Source of the DNA: RDXT01 sp033765305
GTDB taxonomy: Bacteria > Bacteroidota > Bacteroidia > J057
DNA: 64,000 nt
Reading direction: 5' to 3'
Assembly: GCA_033765305.1 (NCBI GenBank)
Contig: JANRID010000057.1
Span: forward strand, 62,001 to 126,000
Shown here: piece after piece, positions 43,222-52,089 of the stretch
Numbering within the stretch: the first letter of the stretch is position 1
How the letters are laid out: each line of letters begins with the position of its first letter
Translations under genes and position numbers: made by a program
The notes under the pieces: generated by a model
Told to the model about the DNA's origin: nothing
The model's database searches: none
What the model saw: the letters and a program-made list of their open reading frames with translations, nothing else

Positions 43222-44400
43222 TTACTCCGCAGCCGGCAGCGCCTCGCCCGGCAGCGGAAGGCCGCGCTTGCGCAGGTAGGCATCGGCGCGGCTGCGCTCC
43301 TGCGGCAGCAGCTGCTCGTACACCCGCCCGAAGTATTCCTCGCCGGCGAAGTAGCAGATTACATCCTCGTCGCCGATGTTGACCTGGCGGCTGCGCAGCA
43401 TGCCGAGCATCATCGGGATCCAGTTGTAGCTGTTGTACAGCGGCGCCTGCGGCGCCGCGAGGACAGGGGTCTGTGCGGACGCCTGCTCCCAGGGCGTCAC
43501 CGCCAGGTAGGGCACCGGCGCCAGCGAGCCGTCGCCGGGCAGCGCGGTTTCACGGGTCACCATTTCCTTGACCACCGTGCTGCCGCCCCGCTCGATGCCG
43601 CTCAGGCGGCGGGTCTCGGACTGGGACACGATCTGGAGGGTCAGGACGAAGAGCTTCTGGAGAAAGGACTTGAAGGCCGTCACATTGGCGCCGTAGGATT
43701 CGCCGGTCACATACCAGTGGCGGCGGTCCGGGGCTTCGAGGTAAAACTGCGCACCGGTGGCCACGGAGACGCCGGTCAGTTTGCCCGGCTCCAGGCGCAT
43801 CTGGAGATGCGTGTCCTGCGGCCTGGCGCCCCGGCCCTGCGCCTTGCGCGCGGCGGGCTGGGCCTGCATGGCGCTGGTGTGGAAGGTAACCAGCTGCCGC
43901 ACACTGTCGAAGACGCCGAAGCGGACCAGCAGGTAGCGCAGGTACAGCTTGTCGAAGGGCTCCAGGTTGAAGCGGGCGATCTCACGGTCGATGAAGCTGC
44001 GCATCGGCACAGCGCTTTCGTAGTTGCCCAGCAGAAAGATCTGCTCGAACATCCCGTTCAGCACGCGGTTGACGGTGGCGCCGGCGGCGGTGCCGGCCCG
44101 GAAGCGGTCCAGGTGGTACACCTGCTGGCCGGGCATCCGGAGCAGGAGGTTGCGCTGAAAGAAGGTCAGCAGCCCCAGGTGGCCGAAACTCAGGGTGATG
44201 AGTTCCGGGCCCTCGGTAATCTGGCCCTTCAGCTCGCAGTAGGCCGCCAGCTTGAGGCGGTTGTCGGGCGTCAGGTCGTAGGCGCCCACGCAGCGGTTGA
44301 TCAGCGCTTCGAGCGGGGACGCGCCGGCAGGCGCCTGGGCGTGCAGGGACGGGACGATACAGGAGCAAAAGCTAAGGAAACACAACAGGTACTTGAGCAT
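43222..44400 (-). CDS. Secreted protein of unknown function
   Basis: A 392-aa protein with a signal peptide (LLCFLSFCSCIVPSLHA). The mature part is mostly helical with apolar segments (LGLLTFFQRNLLLRMPG; FVLTLQIVSQSETRRL) and three mid-protein Cys residues are absent apart from the N-terminal ones and one near residue 355. A predicted linker rich in Ala/Gln follows residue 200. No enzyme motif was seen. Its position between hutU and the thiolase, in a convergent and divergent arrangement, does not suggest a pathway. A periplasmic or outer-membrane location is likely. Confidence 0.68.
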   Translation of the reverse strand: MLKYLLCFLSFCSCIVPSLHAQAPAGASPLEALINRCVGAYDLTPDNRLKLAAYCELKGQITEGPELITLSFGHLGLLTFFQRNLLLRMPGQQVYHLDRFRAGTAAGATVNRVLNGMFEQIFLLGNYESAVPMRSFIDREIARFNLEPFDKLYLRYLLVRFGVFDSVRQLVTFHTSAMQAQPAARKAQGRGARPQDTHLQMRLEPGKLTGVSVATGAQFYLEAPDRRHWYVTGESYGANVTAFKSFLQKLFVLTLQIVSQSETRRLSGIERGGSTVVKEMVTRETALPGDGSLAPVPYLAVTPWEQASAQTPVLAAPQAPLYNSYNWIPMMLGMLRSRQVNIGDEDVICYFAGEEYFGRVYEQLLPQERSRADAYLRKRGLPLPGEALPAAE

Positions 44401-44764
44401 AGATCAGGACAGCACATCGCTTGCAGGATACCCGGCAAAGACAGGGCCAGCCCGCCTTCCGCAGCCGGTCAATCGGCCGGCGGCCATTACATGGCCGCGA
44501 TTTTCCGCCGGCTTCGCAAGCGGTCAGCCCGGCGGAGGCGCGGCAAGCCCAGCACCGGATTTTTTTTCACAAAAAACCCAATAAGCGTCACGACAAAACA
44601 GATGTATAGGCCATTCGCGCAGCCGCCGCGGAAACTCCGGCAAAAGCGCGCCGATTCTTACATCCGGCCCGGCAGCGGGCGGCAGTTCCGCGTCCGGAAA
44701 AGTCTGCGTACCTTTCGGCCCGGCGCCGCAGCGGCGCCCGATGGTGTTTCACGCTCAGCCCCGT
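44401..44764. other. Intergenic region between secreted protein and thiolase
   Basis: These 364 bp lie between divergent genes and contain no convincing ORF. An AT-rich run at 44558-44590 stands out. A -7-like octamer TACCTTTC (44709-44716, one mismatch to TAnnTTTG) lies 48 bp before the thiolase ATG and is its likely promoter. Confidence 0.45.
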
Positions 44765-45970
44765 ATGCAAGCCTATCTCGTTGACGGTGTCCGCACCCCT
44801 ATCGGCAATCTGGGAGGCGCCCTCGCGCCCGTGCGCGCAGACGACCTGGCCGCCCACGTGATCCGCGCGCTGATGGCGCGGCATCCGGATCTGCCGCCCG
44901 GAAGCATTACAGATGTGCTGATGGGCTGCAGCAATCAGGCCGGCGAAGACAACCGCAACGTGGCCCGCATGGCGCTGCTCCTGGCCGGCCTGCCGTGGAG
45001 CGTGCCGGGCGAAACCATCAACCGCCTCTGCGCCTCCGGCATGTCGGCGGCGGCGCGCGCCGCCCAGGCCATTGCAGCCGGAGAGGGCGGCCTCTTCATC
45101 GCCGGCGGGGTGGAGCACATGACCCGCGCACCCTGGGTCATTTCCAAATCCGCCAAACCCTTCGGCAACGACGCCCGCATGCACGACTCCAGCTTCGGCT
45201 GGCGCTTTGTCAACCCCCGCATGGAGGCCCTCTACGGCACCGACGCGATGGGCATGACCGCCGAGAACCTGGCCCGCCAGATGGGCATTTCCCGCGAGGA
45301 CCAGGACCTGTTTGCCTGGCGCTCCCAGCGCAAAGCCGCCGCTGCCCGCGAGCGGGGCCGCTTTGCGCGGGAGATCGTGCCGGTGGAGATTCCCCTCCCC
45401 GACGGCAGCACGCGGATCTTCGAGGCCGATGAATTTATCAAGCCCCAGACCGACCGGGACAAGCTGGCGCGCCTGAAGCCGGCCTTCAAGCCGGAAGGCG
45501 GCACGGTCACCGCCGGCAATTCCTCCGGGCTCAACGACGGCGCCGCCGCCCTGCTCATCGCTTCCGGGGCAGCGGTGGAGCAGTACGGCCTGCGGCCGCT
45601 CGCCCGCATCGTATCCACGGCGGTGACGGGTACCGAGCCGCGCATCATGGGCATCGGGCCGGTAGAGGCCTCCCGGCTGGCGCTGCGCCGCGCAGGGATG
45701 GACTTTTCGATGGTCGGGCTGATCGAGCTCAACGAGGCCTTCGCTGCGCAGGTGCTGGCCTGCATGCGCTTCCTGGGCCTGGAGGACGACGACGACCGCC
45801 TCAATCCCAACGGCGGGGCCATTGCGCTGGGCCATCCGCTCGGCATGTCGGGCGCCCGGCTGCTGCTCACCGCCGCCCTGGAGCTCCAGGAGCGGGGTCT
45901 GCGCCATGCCGTCGCCACGATGTGTGTGGGCGTCGGGCAGGGATTTGCCGTGGTGCTCGAAAAGGTCTGA
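44765..45970 (+). CDS. Acetyl-CoA acyltransferase (thiolase)
   Basis: A 401-aa thiolase that cleaves 3-ketoacyl-CoA or makes it in reverse. The acylated cysteine is Cys89 in NRLCASGM. The second site, GHPLGMSGARLLLT, carries the catalytic His, and CVGVGQGFAVVLE the C-terminal Cys. The sequence resembles the PcaF/PaaJ (3-oxoadipyl-CoA) and FadA groups; DNRNVARMALLLAGLP and GGVEHMTRAPWV are typical of the former. ATG 44765 fits the conserved MQAYLVDGVRTPIG. The gene may serve aromatic or fatty-acid degradation. It ends 3 bp before the convergent M20 gene. Confidence 0.94.
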   Translation: MQAYLVDGVRTPIGNLGGALAPVRADDLAAHVIRALMARHPDLPPGSITDVLMGCSNQAGEDNRNVARMALLLAGLPWSVPGETINRLCASGMSAAARAAQAIAAGEGGLFIAGGVEHMTRAPWVISKSAKPFGNDARMHDSSFGWRFVNPRMEALYGTDAMGMTAENLARQMGISREDQDLFAWRSQRKAAAARERGRFAREIVPVEIPLPDGSTRIFEADEFIKPQTDRDKLARLKPAFKPEGGTVTAGNSSGLNDGAAALLIASGAAVEQYGLRPLARIVSTAVTGTEPRIMGIGPVEASRLALRRAGMDFSMVGLIELNEAFAAQVLACMRFLGLEDDDDRLNPNGGAIALGHPLGMSGARLLLTAALELQERGLRHAVATMCVGVGQGFAVVLEKV

Positions 45971-45973
45971 CCG

Positions 45974-47161
45974 TCAGGCCTGCTGCAGTTCCTGCAGCGC
46001 AATCCAAGCCATCAGGCCCGGCCCCAGGCGCAGGGCCTCCTCGTCGATGTCGAAGTGCGGCGTATGCAGGCCGTGCACAATGCCGCGGGCTTCGTTGCGG
46101 GTGCCCAGCCGGTAAAAGCAGCCCGGCACCTCGTGGGTGTACCAGGCAAAATCCTCCGATGCCATCCAGAGATCGAGGTCCACGACCTGCGGCTCGCCGC
46201 AGTAGGCCACGATGGCCTCGCGCACCCGTGCGGAAAGCGCCTCGTCGTTGTGCAGCACCGGGTAGCCCTTGCGGATTTCCAGCTCGGCCCGGCCGCCGAG
46301 CCCTTCGCAGACGGCATGCGTAATGCGCGTGATCTGCTCGTGCGCCTGGCGGCGCCGGCCCTCGTCGAGGGTGCGGAGCGTGCCCTCCAGATACACCTGG
46401 CCGGGGATGATGTTGGTGGCGCCCTCGCCGGAGATTTTGCCGAACGACAGGATCACCGGCACGCGCGGATCCGAGCGGCTGACAACCTGCTGCAGGGTCA
46501 CGAGGAGCTGGGATGCCATCAGAATGGGATCGACAAAGGAGGCCGGATGGGCGGCATGCCCGCCTTTGCCGACAACGGTCAGGTAGATCTCGTCGGCGGA
46601 GGCCATATACATTCCGCTGCGGATGCCCACCTTGCCGGCATCCAGAAAGGGCATCACATGCTGGCCGATGATGGACTGCACCCCGGGCGCCTGGAGCACC
46701 CCGTCGCGGATCATGAGGGAGGCGCCGCCGGGCAGGCGCTCTTCCGCCGGCTGGAAAATCAGCTTGACGGTGCCGGAGAAGCGGTGGCGCAGCCCCTGGA
46801 GGATTTCCGCAGCGCCCAGCAGGCAGGCGGTATGGGCGTCGTGGCCGCAGGCGTGCATCACGCCCGGATGCATGGAGCGGTAGGGCACGTCGTTCAGCTC
46901 CTGGATCGGCAGGGCATCCATATCGGCCCGCAGGGCCACCACCGGCCCGGGCGCCCGCCCCTCGATGAGGCCCGCAATCCCGTGGCCGCCGATGCCGGTC
47001 TGCATCGGGATGCCGAGCTGCGCCAGCCGGCGCTGCACGAAGCGCGCCGTTTCCGATTCCTCGAAGGAAAGCTCGGGATGCTGGTGGATAAAGCGCCGGT
47101 CGCGCTGCACCTGCCCGAATAATTGCCCGGCACGGGCCTGTACTTCCTGCAGAAGCTCCAT
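45974..47161 (-). CDS. M20 family amidohydrolase (IAA/hippurate hydrolase-like)
   Basis: A 395-aa metallohydrolase that removes acyl groups from amino acids or similar amides. ATG 47161 gives MELLQEVQARAGQLF, the normal start; the open frame upstream extends past the divergent lipoprotein promoter and is not coding. Metal ligands are present: MHACGHDAHTA (Cys105, His107), QPAEERLPGG (Glu140/141), the central GQHVMPFLDAGKVG and the late HTPHFDIDEEAL (last His). The substrate could be N-acyl amino acids, hippurate or indoleacetyl-amino acids. Confidence 0.93.
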   Translation of the reverse strand: MELLQEVQARAGQLFGQVQRDRRFIHQHPELSFEESETARFVQRRLAQLGIPMQTGIGGHGIAGLIEGRAPGPVVALRADMDALPIQELNDVPYRSMHPGVMHACGHDAHTACLLGAAEILQGLRHRFSGTVKLIFQPAEERLPGGASLMIRDGVLQAPGVQSIIGQHVMPFLDAGKVGIRSGMYMASADEIYLTVVGKGGHAAHPASFVDPILMASQLLVTLQQVVSRSDPRVPVILSFGKISGEGATNIIPGQVYLEGTLRTLDEGRRRQAHEQITRITHAVCEGLGGRAELEIRKGYPVLHNDEALSARVREAIVAYCGEPQVVDLDLWMASEDFAWYTHEVPGCFYRLGTRNEARGIVHGLHTPHFDIDEEALRLGPGLMAWIALQELQQA

Positions 47162-47175
47162 CACATGCGGATTTT

Positions 47176-47207
47176 TTGCAATAATACAGATCCTTTCCCT
47201 ACCTTTG
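47176..47207 (+). promoter_or_regulatory. Promoter of the first lipoprotein gene
   Basis: A -7 element TACCTTTG (47200-47207, exact TAnnTTTG) is preceded at 21 bp by TTG within a T-run (47172-47178). It lies 22 bp before the lipoprotein ATG and overlaps the upstream region of the divergent M20 gene. Confidence 0.7.
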
Positions 47208-47228
47208 TAAAAACCCTGTGATTCCAGC

Positions 47229-47717
47229 ATGAAGCGTTTGTCGATCTCCGCTCTGCTTGCTGCCGCGGTTCTGCTGGCAGCGACGTCCGGCTGCACGCCG
47301 TATCCCGAAGGCCCCGCAATCAGTTTCCGCGCTGCGCTCAAGCAGATTTCCACCACCTGGCGGATCAAGGAAGCCATCCGCGGCGGTAATGAAGTCACGG
47401 CCGAGTTTACGGACGAATACCTCAAATTCGAAGAGGACGGCGACTTCAGCCGGCTCGAAAAGCAGTTCCAGATCGTGATCCCGCCCTTTACCCAGAATCA
47501 GACGGTGTCTGCGGTGGGCAGCGGCGAATGGGATTTCGTGGACGGCGGCGCCCAGCTCGAAGTGCTCTACACATTCGAGTTCCAGGACCCCTACAACTCC
47601 GCGGTCCGCTACTCGGAGCAGTACAACGAGCGCTGGGAAATCCTCCGCCTGGCCGAAGGCCAGCTCTGGATCCGCAACGGCGACCTGACGCTGAAGTGCG
47701 AATTTTTCAATCCGTAA
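47229..47717 (+). CDS. Lipoprotein of unknown function (YPEGP type)
   Basis: A 162-aa protein with a lipoprotein signal peptide; the lipobox AATSGC places the lipidated Cys at residue 22. The mature start TPYPEGPAISFR shares the YPEGP motif with the next gene. The rest is a small beta-rich domain (WRIKEAIRGGNEVTAEF, GEWDFVDGGAQLEVLYTF, LWIRNGDLTLKCEFF) that looks like a lipocalin-like or calycin fold, as in Bacteroidota DUF5004-type lipoproteins. The exact family is uncertain. It probably faces the periplasm or surface, with the next two genes downstream on the same strand. Confidence 0.8.
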   Translation: MKRLSISALLAAAVLLAATSGCTPYPEGPAISFRAALKQISTTWRIKEAIRGGNEVTAEFTDEYLKFEEDGDFSRLEKQFQIVIPPFTQNQTVSAVGSGEWDFVDGGAQLEVLYTFEFQDPYNSAVRYSEQYNERWEILRLAEGQLWIRNGDLTLKCEFFNP

Positions 47718-47758
47718 GGGATTCCCCGCTTTCGCGCTATTTTTTTCCGGCAGCGCGG

Positions 47759-47766
47759 TAGTTTTG
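47759..47766 (+). promoter_or_regulatory. Promoter -7 element of the second lipoprotein gene
   Basis: TAGTTTTG matches TAnnTTTG exactly and lies 17 bp before the ATG at 47784. No -33 TTTG is seen in the T-rich stretch upstream. Confidence 0.5.
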
Positions 47767-47783
47767 GCCCAGATCTGAACCCC

Positions 47784-48212
47784 ATGAACCGCACGCTGTA
47801 TTTCTGGCCCGTGCTGGCCCTTTGCCTGACGGCGCTTGCCGGCTGCATCGATGAATATCCTGAAGGGCCGCTCGTGAGCCCGCTGCCGCATGCCGTCCGG
47901 GTCGTGAACACCTGGCGCTGGTCCTATGCGCTCGAAAACGGCCTCAACCGCACCGGCGAGCGCGCCGATTCCACCATCCAGTTCACCCAGGACCGCGTGG
48001 TGAAAATCTGCGAAGCGGGCACCGCCAACTGCCGCGAAGGCAAATGGGAACTGGTGCGGAAGAACCAGAAGCTCAACCTGATCTTCGGCGAAAAAGCCTT
48101 CGCCTACGATATCCTGCTGCTGCGCGAGTTCGAGATGTGGCTCTCGCTCGCCGACACCGCCGCAGGCCAGTCCGTGGACTGGGAGCTGCGGCCCTACAAA
48201 GCGCCCGAATAA
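47784..48212 (+). CDS. Lipoprotein of unknown function, paralogue of the preceding gene
   Basis: A 142-aa protein with lipobox LTALAGC (Cys at residue 21) and mature start IDEYPEGPLVSPL. The motif YPEGP and the W-rich strand pattern (NTWRWSYALENG, GKWELVRKNQKLNLIF, FEMWLSLADTAAG) resemble the upstream lipoprotein, so the two are probably ancient duplicates with a calycin-like domain. An exact -7 element sits 17 bp upstream, so it can be expressed separately. RidA-like deaminase starts 10 bp after its stop. The function is unknown. Confidence 0.78.
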   Translation: MNRTLYFWPVLALCLTALAGCIDEYPEGPLVSPLPHAVRVVNTWRWSYALENGLNRTGERADSTIQFTQDRVVKICEAGTANCREGKWELVRKNQKLNLIFGEKAFAYDILLLREFEMWLSLADTAAGQSVDWELRPYKAPE

Positions 48213-48222
48213 TCTTCGCGCC

Positions 48223-48642
48223 ATGTCCGAAGGCCTGTATGCAGACCGCGCGCCCGAGCCCGTAGGCGCGTATCCCCATGCCCGCCGCGCGGGCGATTTC
48301 CTCTACCTCTCCGGCGTAGGCCCGCGCGAGCGCGGCTCCAAGCAGATCCCCGGCGTCACCCTCGACGCCGAAGGCCGCGTCGTCGCCTACGACATCGAAG
48401 CCCAGTGCCATTCCGTCTTCCGCAACGTGCGCCTCATCCTCGAAGAGGCAGGCGCCTCCTGGGAGCAGATTGTCGATGTGACGGTGTTCCTCACCCATAT
48501 GGAAGCCGATTTCCCCGCCTACAACCGCGTGTACGCCCAGTATTTCACGGCCCCCCATCAGCCTACCCGTACGACCTTGGGCATCACGGCCCTGCCTACG
48601 CCGATCGCCATCGAGCTGAAGGTGATTGCCTACCTCGGCTGA
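48223..48642 (+). CDS. RidA family deaminase, 2-aminomuconate deaminase-like
   Basis: A 139-aa member of the RidA/YjgF/UK114 family. The segment RAGDFLYLSGVGPRERGSK with VAYDIEAQCHSVFRNVRLIL resembles the 2-aminomuconate deaminase subgroup rather than the general imine deaminase RidA; NRVYAQYFTAPHQPTRTTLG and IAIELKVIAYL are the usual C-terminal motifs including the Arg that binds the substrate carboxylate. Aminomuconate deaminase acts in tryptophan/kynurenine or nitrobenzoate degradation. Other pathway genes are not adjacent, so the specificity is inferred from sequence resemblance only. Confidence 0.87.
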   Translation: MSEGLYADRAPEPVGAYPHARRAGDFLYLSGVGPRERGSKQIPGVTLDAEGRVVAYDIEAQCHSVFRNVRLILEEAGASWEQIVDVTVFLTHMEADFPAYNRVYAQYFTAPHQPTRTTLGITALPTPIAIELKVIAYLG

Positions 48643-48815
48643 GGCTGGCGTATAATTTTTTTTTCATATCAAAATTTAATTATATTAGAGGCGAATCTTC
48701 TCCGGACACCGGTGCGGATGTGAGAGATCCGTGCCGGAGACGAACTATTCCCTTTGATCGCTAGTATGTTGTGGGCCGGTGTGCTGCCGGCCCATCTTCA
48801 TGGAACGGGGGCAAC
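48643..48815. other. Intergenic region with hairpins, no gene
   Basis: An AT-rich stretch (48656-48694) is followed by an imperfect inverted repeat (CCGGTGCGGAT with ATCCGTGCCGG, about 48709-48737) and a 7-bp hairpin (GGGCCGG/CCGGCCC, 48773-48793). No ORF stands out. The layout of AT-rich promoter then two hairpins could fit a small RNA, but nothing identifies one. Confidence 0.3.
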
Positions 48816-48843
48816 AAAAATCCCCGCATGCGCGCATGCGGGG
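48816..48843 (-). terminator. Rho-independent terminator after tRNA-Arg
   Basis: A perfect 22-bp palindrome (48822-48843, arms CCCCGCATGCG) is followed on the minus strand by ATTTTTG. It begins 4 bp past the tRNA 3' end. Confidence 0.8.
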
Positions 48844-48847
48844 GAGG

Positions 48848-48919
48848 TGCCACCGCCTGGAATCGAACCAGGATCTAGCGTTTAGGAAACGCCTATTCTA
48901 TCCGTTGAACTACGGCGGC
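48848..48919 (-). tRNA. tRNA-Arg (anticodon CCT)
   Basis: The complement folds with acceptor GCCGCCG/CGGTGGC, D-stem GTTC/GAAT, anticodon stem GGCGT/ACGCT with loop TTCCTAA (anticodon CCT, reads AGG) and T-arm CCTGG-TTCGATT-CCAGG. The discriminator is A, and CCA is not encoded. Confidence 0.94.
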
Positions 48920-48965
48920 GCAGGCACAAAGGTATGCAAAAAAACAGCTGGCCCGCAACCGCAGA

Positions 48966-50354
48966 TCACTTGCGCTGGAAGTAGGTCCGCAGCTTGGCGC
49001 GGGCTTCGCGCTCCTCGTCGCTGAGGGCTTCGGCGCCGGGCGCCTCCTTCACCAGCACCACGGTCGCCACCGCAGCCAGGACCATGAACACCCCGGCCGC
49101 CACGAGGGCATAGATGGGCTGTCCGCCATAGATATGCTTGACGATGGGGCCGCCGAAGATGCCGTTGACGATCTGGGGGAAGGTGATGAAGAAGTTGAAA
49201 ATCCCCATGTAGATGCCCATTTTATGGGCGGGAATGGCGCCGGAGAGGATGGCATAGGGCATGGCCAGGATGCTGGCCCAGGCAAATCCCACGCCGATCA
49301 TGGGCAGGACGAGATAATTGGGATCGCTGATGAAGTAGATGGACATCAGGCCGATGCCGCCCAGGGTAAGGCAGATGGCATGGGTCATTTTGCGTCCGAA
49401 ACGGGCTGCGAGGCCCGGCAGCAGCATGGCCACGATGGCCGAGACGCCATTGTACACCCCGAAAATGACGCCGACCCAGTTGCCGGCATTGTTGTATTCG
49501 AGCGATTTGGTATCGTCGAGGCTGAGCCCGTACACGTGCGAGGCGACGGCGGGCGTGGTGAAGACCCACATGGAGAAGAGGGCAAACCAGGAGAAAAACT
49601 GCACCAGGCCGAGCTGGCGCATGGTGGCAGGCATGTTGGCGAAGTCGCGGGGAATATCGAGCAGGCTGCCGCCCTGGGTTTCCTCGATGCCGCCGTAGCG
49701 GACCATTTCCTCCGGCGAATATTCCTTGGTGCGCAGCACGGTGACGAGAATGGAGCCGATGAGGACGGCCGCGCCCGTGTAGAAGGAGAAAATCACATTG
49801 GGCGGCACCTGGCCGTCGGGAGCTTCTTTGGGCACGCCGAACCATTCGGCCAGGATGTAGGGCAGCCAGGAGCCTGCGACCGCGCCGACGCCGATGAGCA
49901 TGGTCTGGACGGAGAAGCCGAGGGTGCGCTGCTCGTCAGGGAGCTTGTCGGCCACGAGGGCGCGGAAGGGCTCCATCGCCACGTTGAAGGAGGCGTCCAT
50001 GATCATGAGCATGCCGGCGCCGATGAAGAGCGGCCCGATCAGGCCGGCTAGGGCGGCGGAGTTGGGCATGAACAGCAGGGCGACCGAGGCCAGCAGGGCA
50101 CCGGTGAGGAAGTAGGGCCGCCGGCGGCCCAGGCGGGTCCAGGTGCGGTCGCTGTAGTGGCCGATGATGGGCTGGACAATCATGCCCGTCAGCGGAGCCA
50201 CGAGCCAGAACCAGGACAAATGCTCGACATCGGCGCCGTAGGTCTGCAGGATCCGGCTGGCGTTGCCGTTTTGGAGGGCAAATCCGAACTGGATTCCGAG
50301 GAATCCGAAACTCATGTTCCAGATTTGCCAGAACGAAAGGCGGGGCTTGTTCAT
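48966..50354 (-). CDS. Sugar MFS permease (SLC45/GPH-like, maltose or sucrose type)
   Basis: A 462-aa membrane transporter with about 12 helices. The family signature is seen in SFWQIWNMSFGFLGIQFGFALQ at the start and GHYSDRTWTRLGRRRPYFLTG after helix 2, with the central NVAMEPFRALVADKLP. SLC45-like bacterial proteins take up maltose, sucrose or related disaccharides. It follows tRNA-Arg on the same strand but with its own likely promoter about 60 bp upstream (near-consensus TATATTTC on the minus strand). There are no adjacent disaccharide hydrolases, so specificity stays open. Confidence 0.91.
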   Translation of the reverse strand: MNKPRLSFWQIWNMSFGFLGIQFGFALQNGNASRILQTYGADVEHLSWFWLVAPLTGMIVQPIIGHYSDRTWTRLGRRRPYFLTGALLASVALLFMPNSAALAGLIGPLFIGAGMLMIMDASFNVAMEPFRALVADKLPDEQRTLGFSVQTMLIGVGAVAGSWLPYILAEWFGVPKEAPDGQVPPNVIFSFYTGAAVLIGSILVTVLRTKEYSPEEMVRYGGIEETQGGSLLDIPRDFANMPATMRQLGLVQFFSWFALFSMWVFTTPAVASHVYGLSLDDTKSLEYNNAGNWVGVIFGVYNGVSAIVAMLLPGLAARFGRKMTHAICLTLGGIGLMSIYFISDPNYLVLPMIGVGFAWASILAMPYAILSGAIPAHKMGIYMGIFNFFITFPQIVNGIFGGPIVKHIYGGQPIYALVAAGVFMVLAAVATVVLVKEAPGAEALSDEEREARAKLRTYFQRK

Positions 50355-50485
50355 GCGTAGCAGCAGTTGGGTGAAGGGCGGGTACAGGGCGCCGCTTCAG
50401 GGGTTCGGTCCGAAATATAGTGTTTTCCGCATTCCCTGCAGCTTTTCTGTACGGCGGGCCGGCAGAAAGTTCCGGGGCTGCAGGC

Positions 50486-52002
50486 TCATTCCCAGCCTTC
50501 CTCGTCGTATTCGACGAGATAGGTCTGCACCGTTACGCCGCCGATCTGCACTTCACCCTCGCGCACCGCCTCCGGGTACCGGATGCTGCCTGGACAGAAA
50601 ACGAGGTACACGCCGCTCCGGAGGCCCAGGCGGCTGCAGTAGTAGGCCAGCTGCCGCTTGCCCTCAGCAAAACGCCCCGGGCTGTAGTATACCTTGAATT
50701 CCAGCAGAATTTCCTGCCCGCCCACAGATACGATCATGTCGCTTTTGCCCAGCCCCGCCTGCGCCTCCCGGTAGATGTGCCCGCCCAGTTCCTGGATCAT
50801 GGCGTCGATGAAGGTCTCGAAGCTGTATATCAGCGCCGCTTCGCGAATGGATGTATAGCGGCCCTGTTCGTCTTTTTCGCGGAAGGGCGCAAATCCCCGC
50901 CGTTTGACGTAGGCTTTATACGCACCGACGATCCGGTCGAAGCTCAGGGTCCCGTCTGAGCCGAAGTATTCCGGCGCATACAAGGTCCGGCTGATGCGGG
51001 CCTTTTCGCCATTGGTATAGGGATAGAAGGCCTGATAGAGCCGTTTTTTGTAGAAAGGAACCCAAAACACGGTATTGCCTTCGTCGTCTTTGCGGATCAG
51101 CCCGTTGGCGTGCAGCACCTTGATGCTGGGGCGGTCGATCTGAAATGGAATGCTGTCTCCTGCGAAGAGCAGCCGCTCCACGAAGGGCCGTTCCTCCCGC
51201 GCCTTGCTGAGGATATTTTCGAAGTTTTTATCGATCGCCTCCGTCAGGTACCAGTCTTCCACCTTGAGGTATGCCTCATAGGTAAGCAGGGGGCTGCTTG
51301 GGTAGTTTTCAACAAGCTTCCGCGCAAACCCATTGACGAGGCCGGGCTGATTGGCGGTAATCTGGCTGATTTTGGCCACTACCTGCGGATCGAAGCGCTG
51401 GCCGGTCTCGCGCTCGTGCTGGCCCAGCAGGTCGACCACTTCCGCATCGGTAAAATACGGTACTTCGAGGTTGTCCGCAATATTGAACGGCGAGGCATTG
51501 TCGCTCACCACGCCCAGGATATTGGTGACGCCTACGATGATGACGCTTCGGAGCGAATGCCGCTCGCGGGTATGGTAAGCCCGGCGGATAGCGTGGAGGA
51601 AAACGCCGAAGTATTCGGGATTGATCCCCTCCACTTCGTCGACGATCAGCACCAGCTTCCGGTCCTGAATCTGCTCGATCTCGTAAAACAGGTCGGCGAG
51701 ATTGGTCCGGGGCAGGCTGACGCCCCAGAAGCGGTTCAGGTCGCCGGCGAGGTTTTTGAGAAAGGTCTCTTCCGGTGCGCGCCGGTAGCTCTCGAAGCTG
51801 ATATGCGCCACCTGATACCCGTCTGCCTCCAGGCGGGCAGCCAGCTGCAGGAAGTATGTGCTTTTGCCGGTCTGCCGGGGGCCCAGATGGTAAAATAGCG
51901 GGCCTGGCTGGCCATGCGCATCCCCTGCGCGATGAGTGCGGTGCGCTCGATGGTGTAATGCTGGCCGGGAATATTGGGCTCTGATGTGTTGAATGTCCGC
52001 AT
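50486..52002 (-). pseudogene. AAA-ATPase / PD-(D/E)xK protein with frameshift in the P-loop region
   Basis: The family normally starts MRTFNTSEPNIPGQHY and continues YFTIWAPRQTGKSTYFL. The first part is read from ATG 52002, and the second part (RQTGKSTYFLQLAARL onward to 50486) is in another frame. The break is at 51877-51881, a run of five C on the minus strand; six would restore the frame. Downstream features are intact: Walker B LVLIVDEVEGINP, an arginine-finger-like region and a C-terminal nuclease-like domain (IVSVGGQEILLEFKVYY). Such AAA/DUF1703-type proteins are common in Bacteroidota. Either the gene is broken or the assembly lost one base. Confidence 0.85.
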
Positions 52003-52050
52003 AGCTCCGCCAGTTCCTGCGAATATAGGCAATTCCGCGCATCCGGACCC

Positions 52051-52084
52051 TAAACAAAACAGGCAGGAGCTGCTCCTGCCTGTT
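52051..52084 (-). terminator. Rho-independent terminator after tRNA-Pro
   Basis: A 12-bp perfect stem (AACAGGCAGGAG and its complement, loop CTG), followed on the minus strand by TTTTGTTT. It is 5 bp past the tRNA 3' end. Confidence 0.87.
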
Positions 52085-52089
52085 TCCGG

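Noticed and set aside
45974..47425. Longer start for the M20 amidohydrolase
   Set aside because: The extra N-terminal 88 residues cross the divergent promoter and start of the lipoprotein gene and show no homology; ATG 47161 fits the family.
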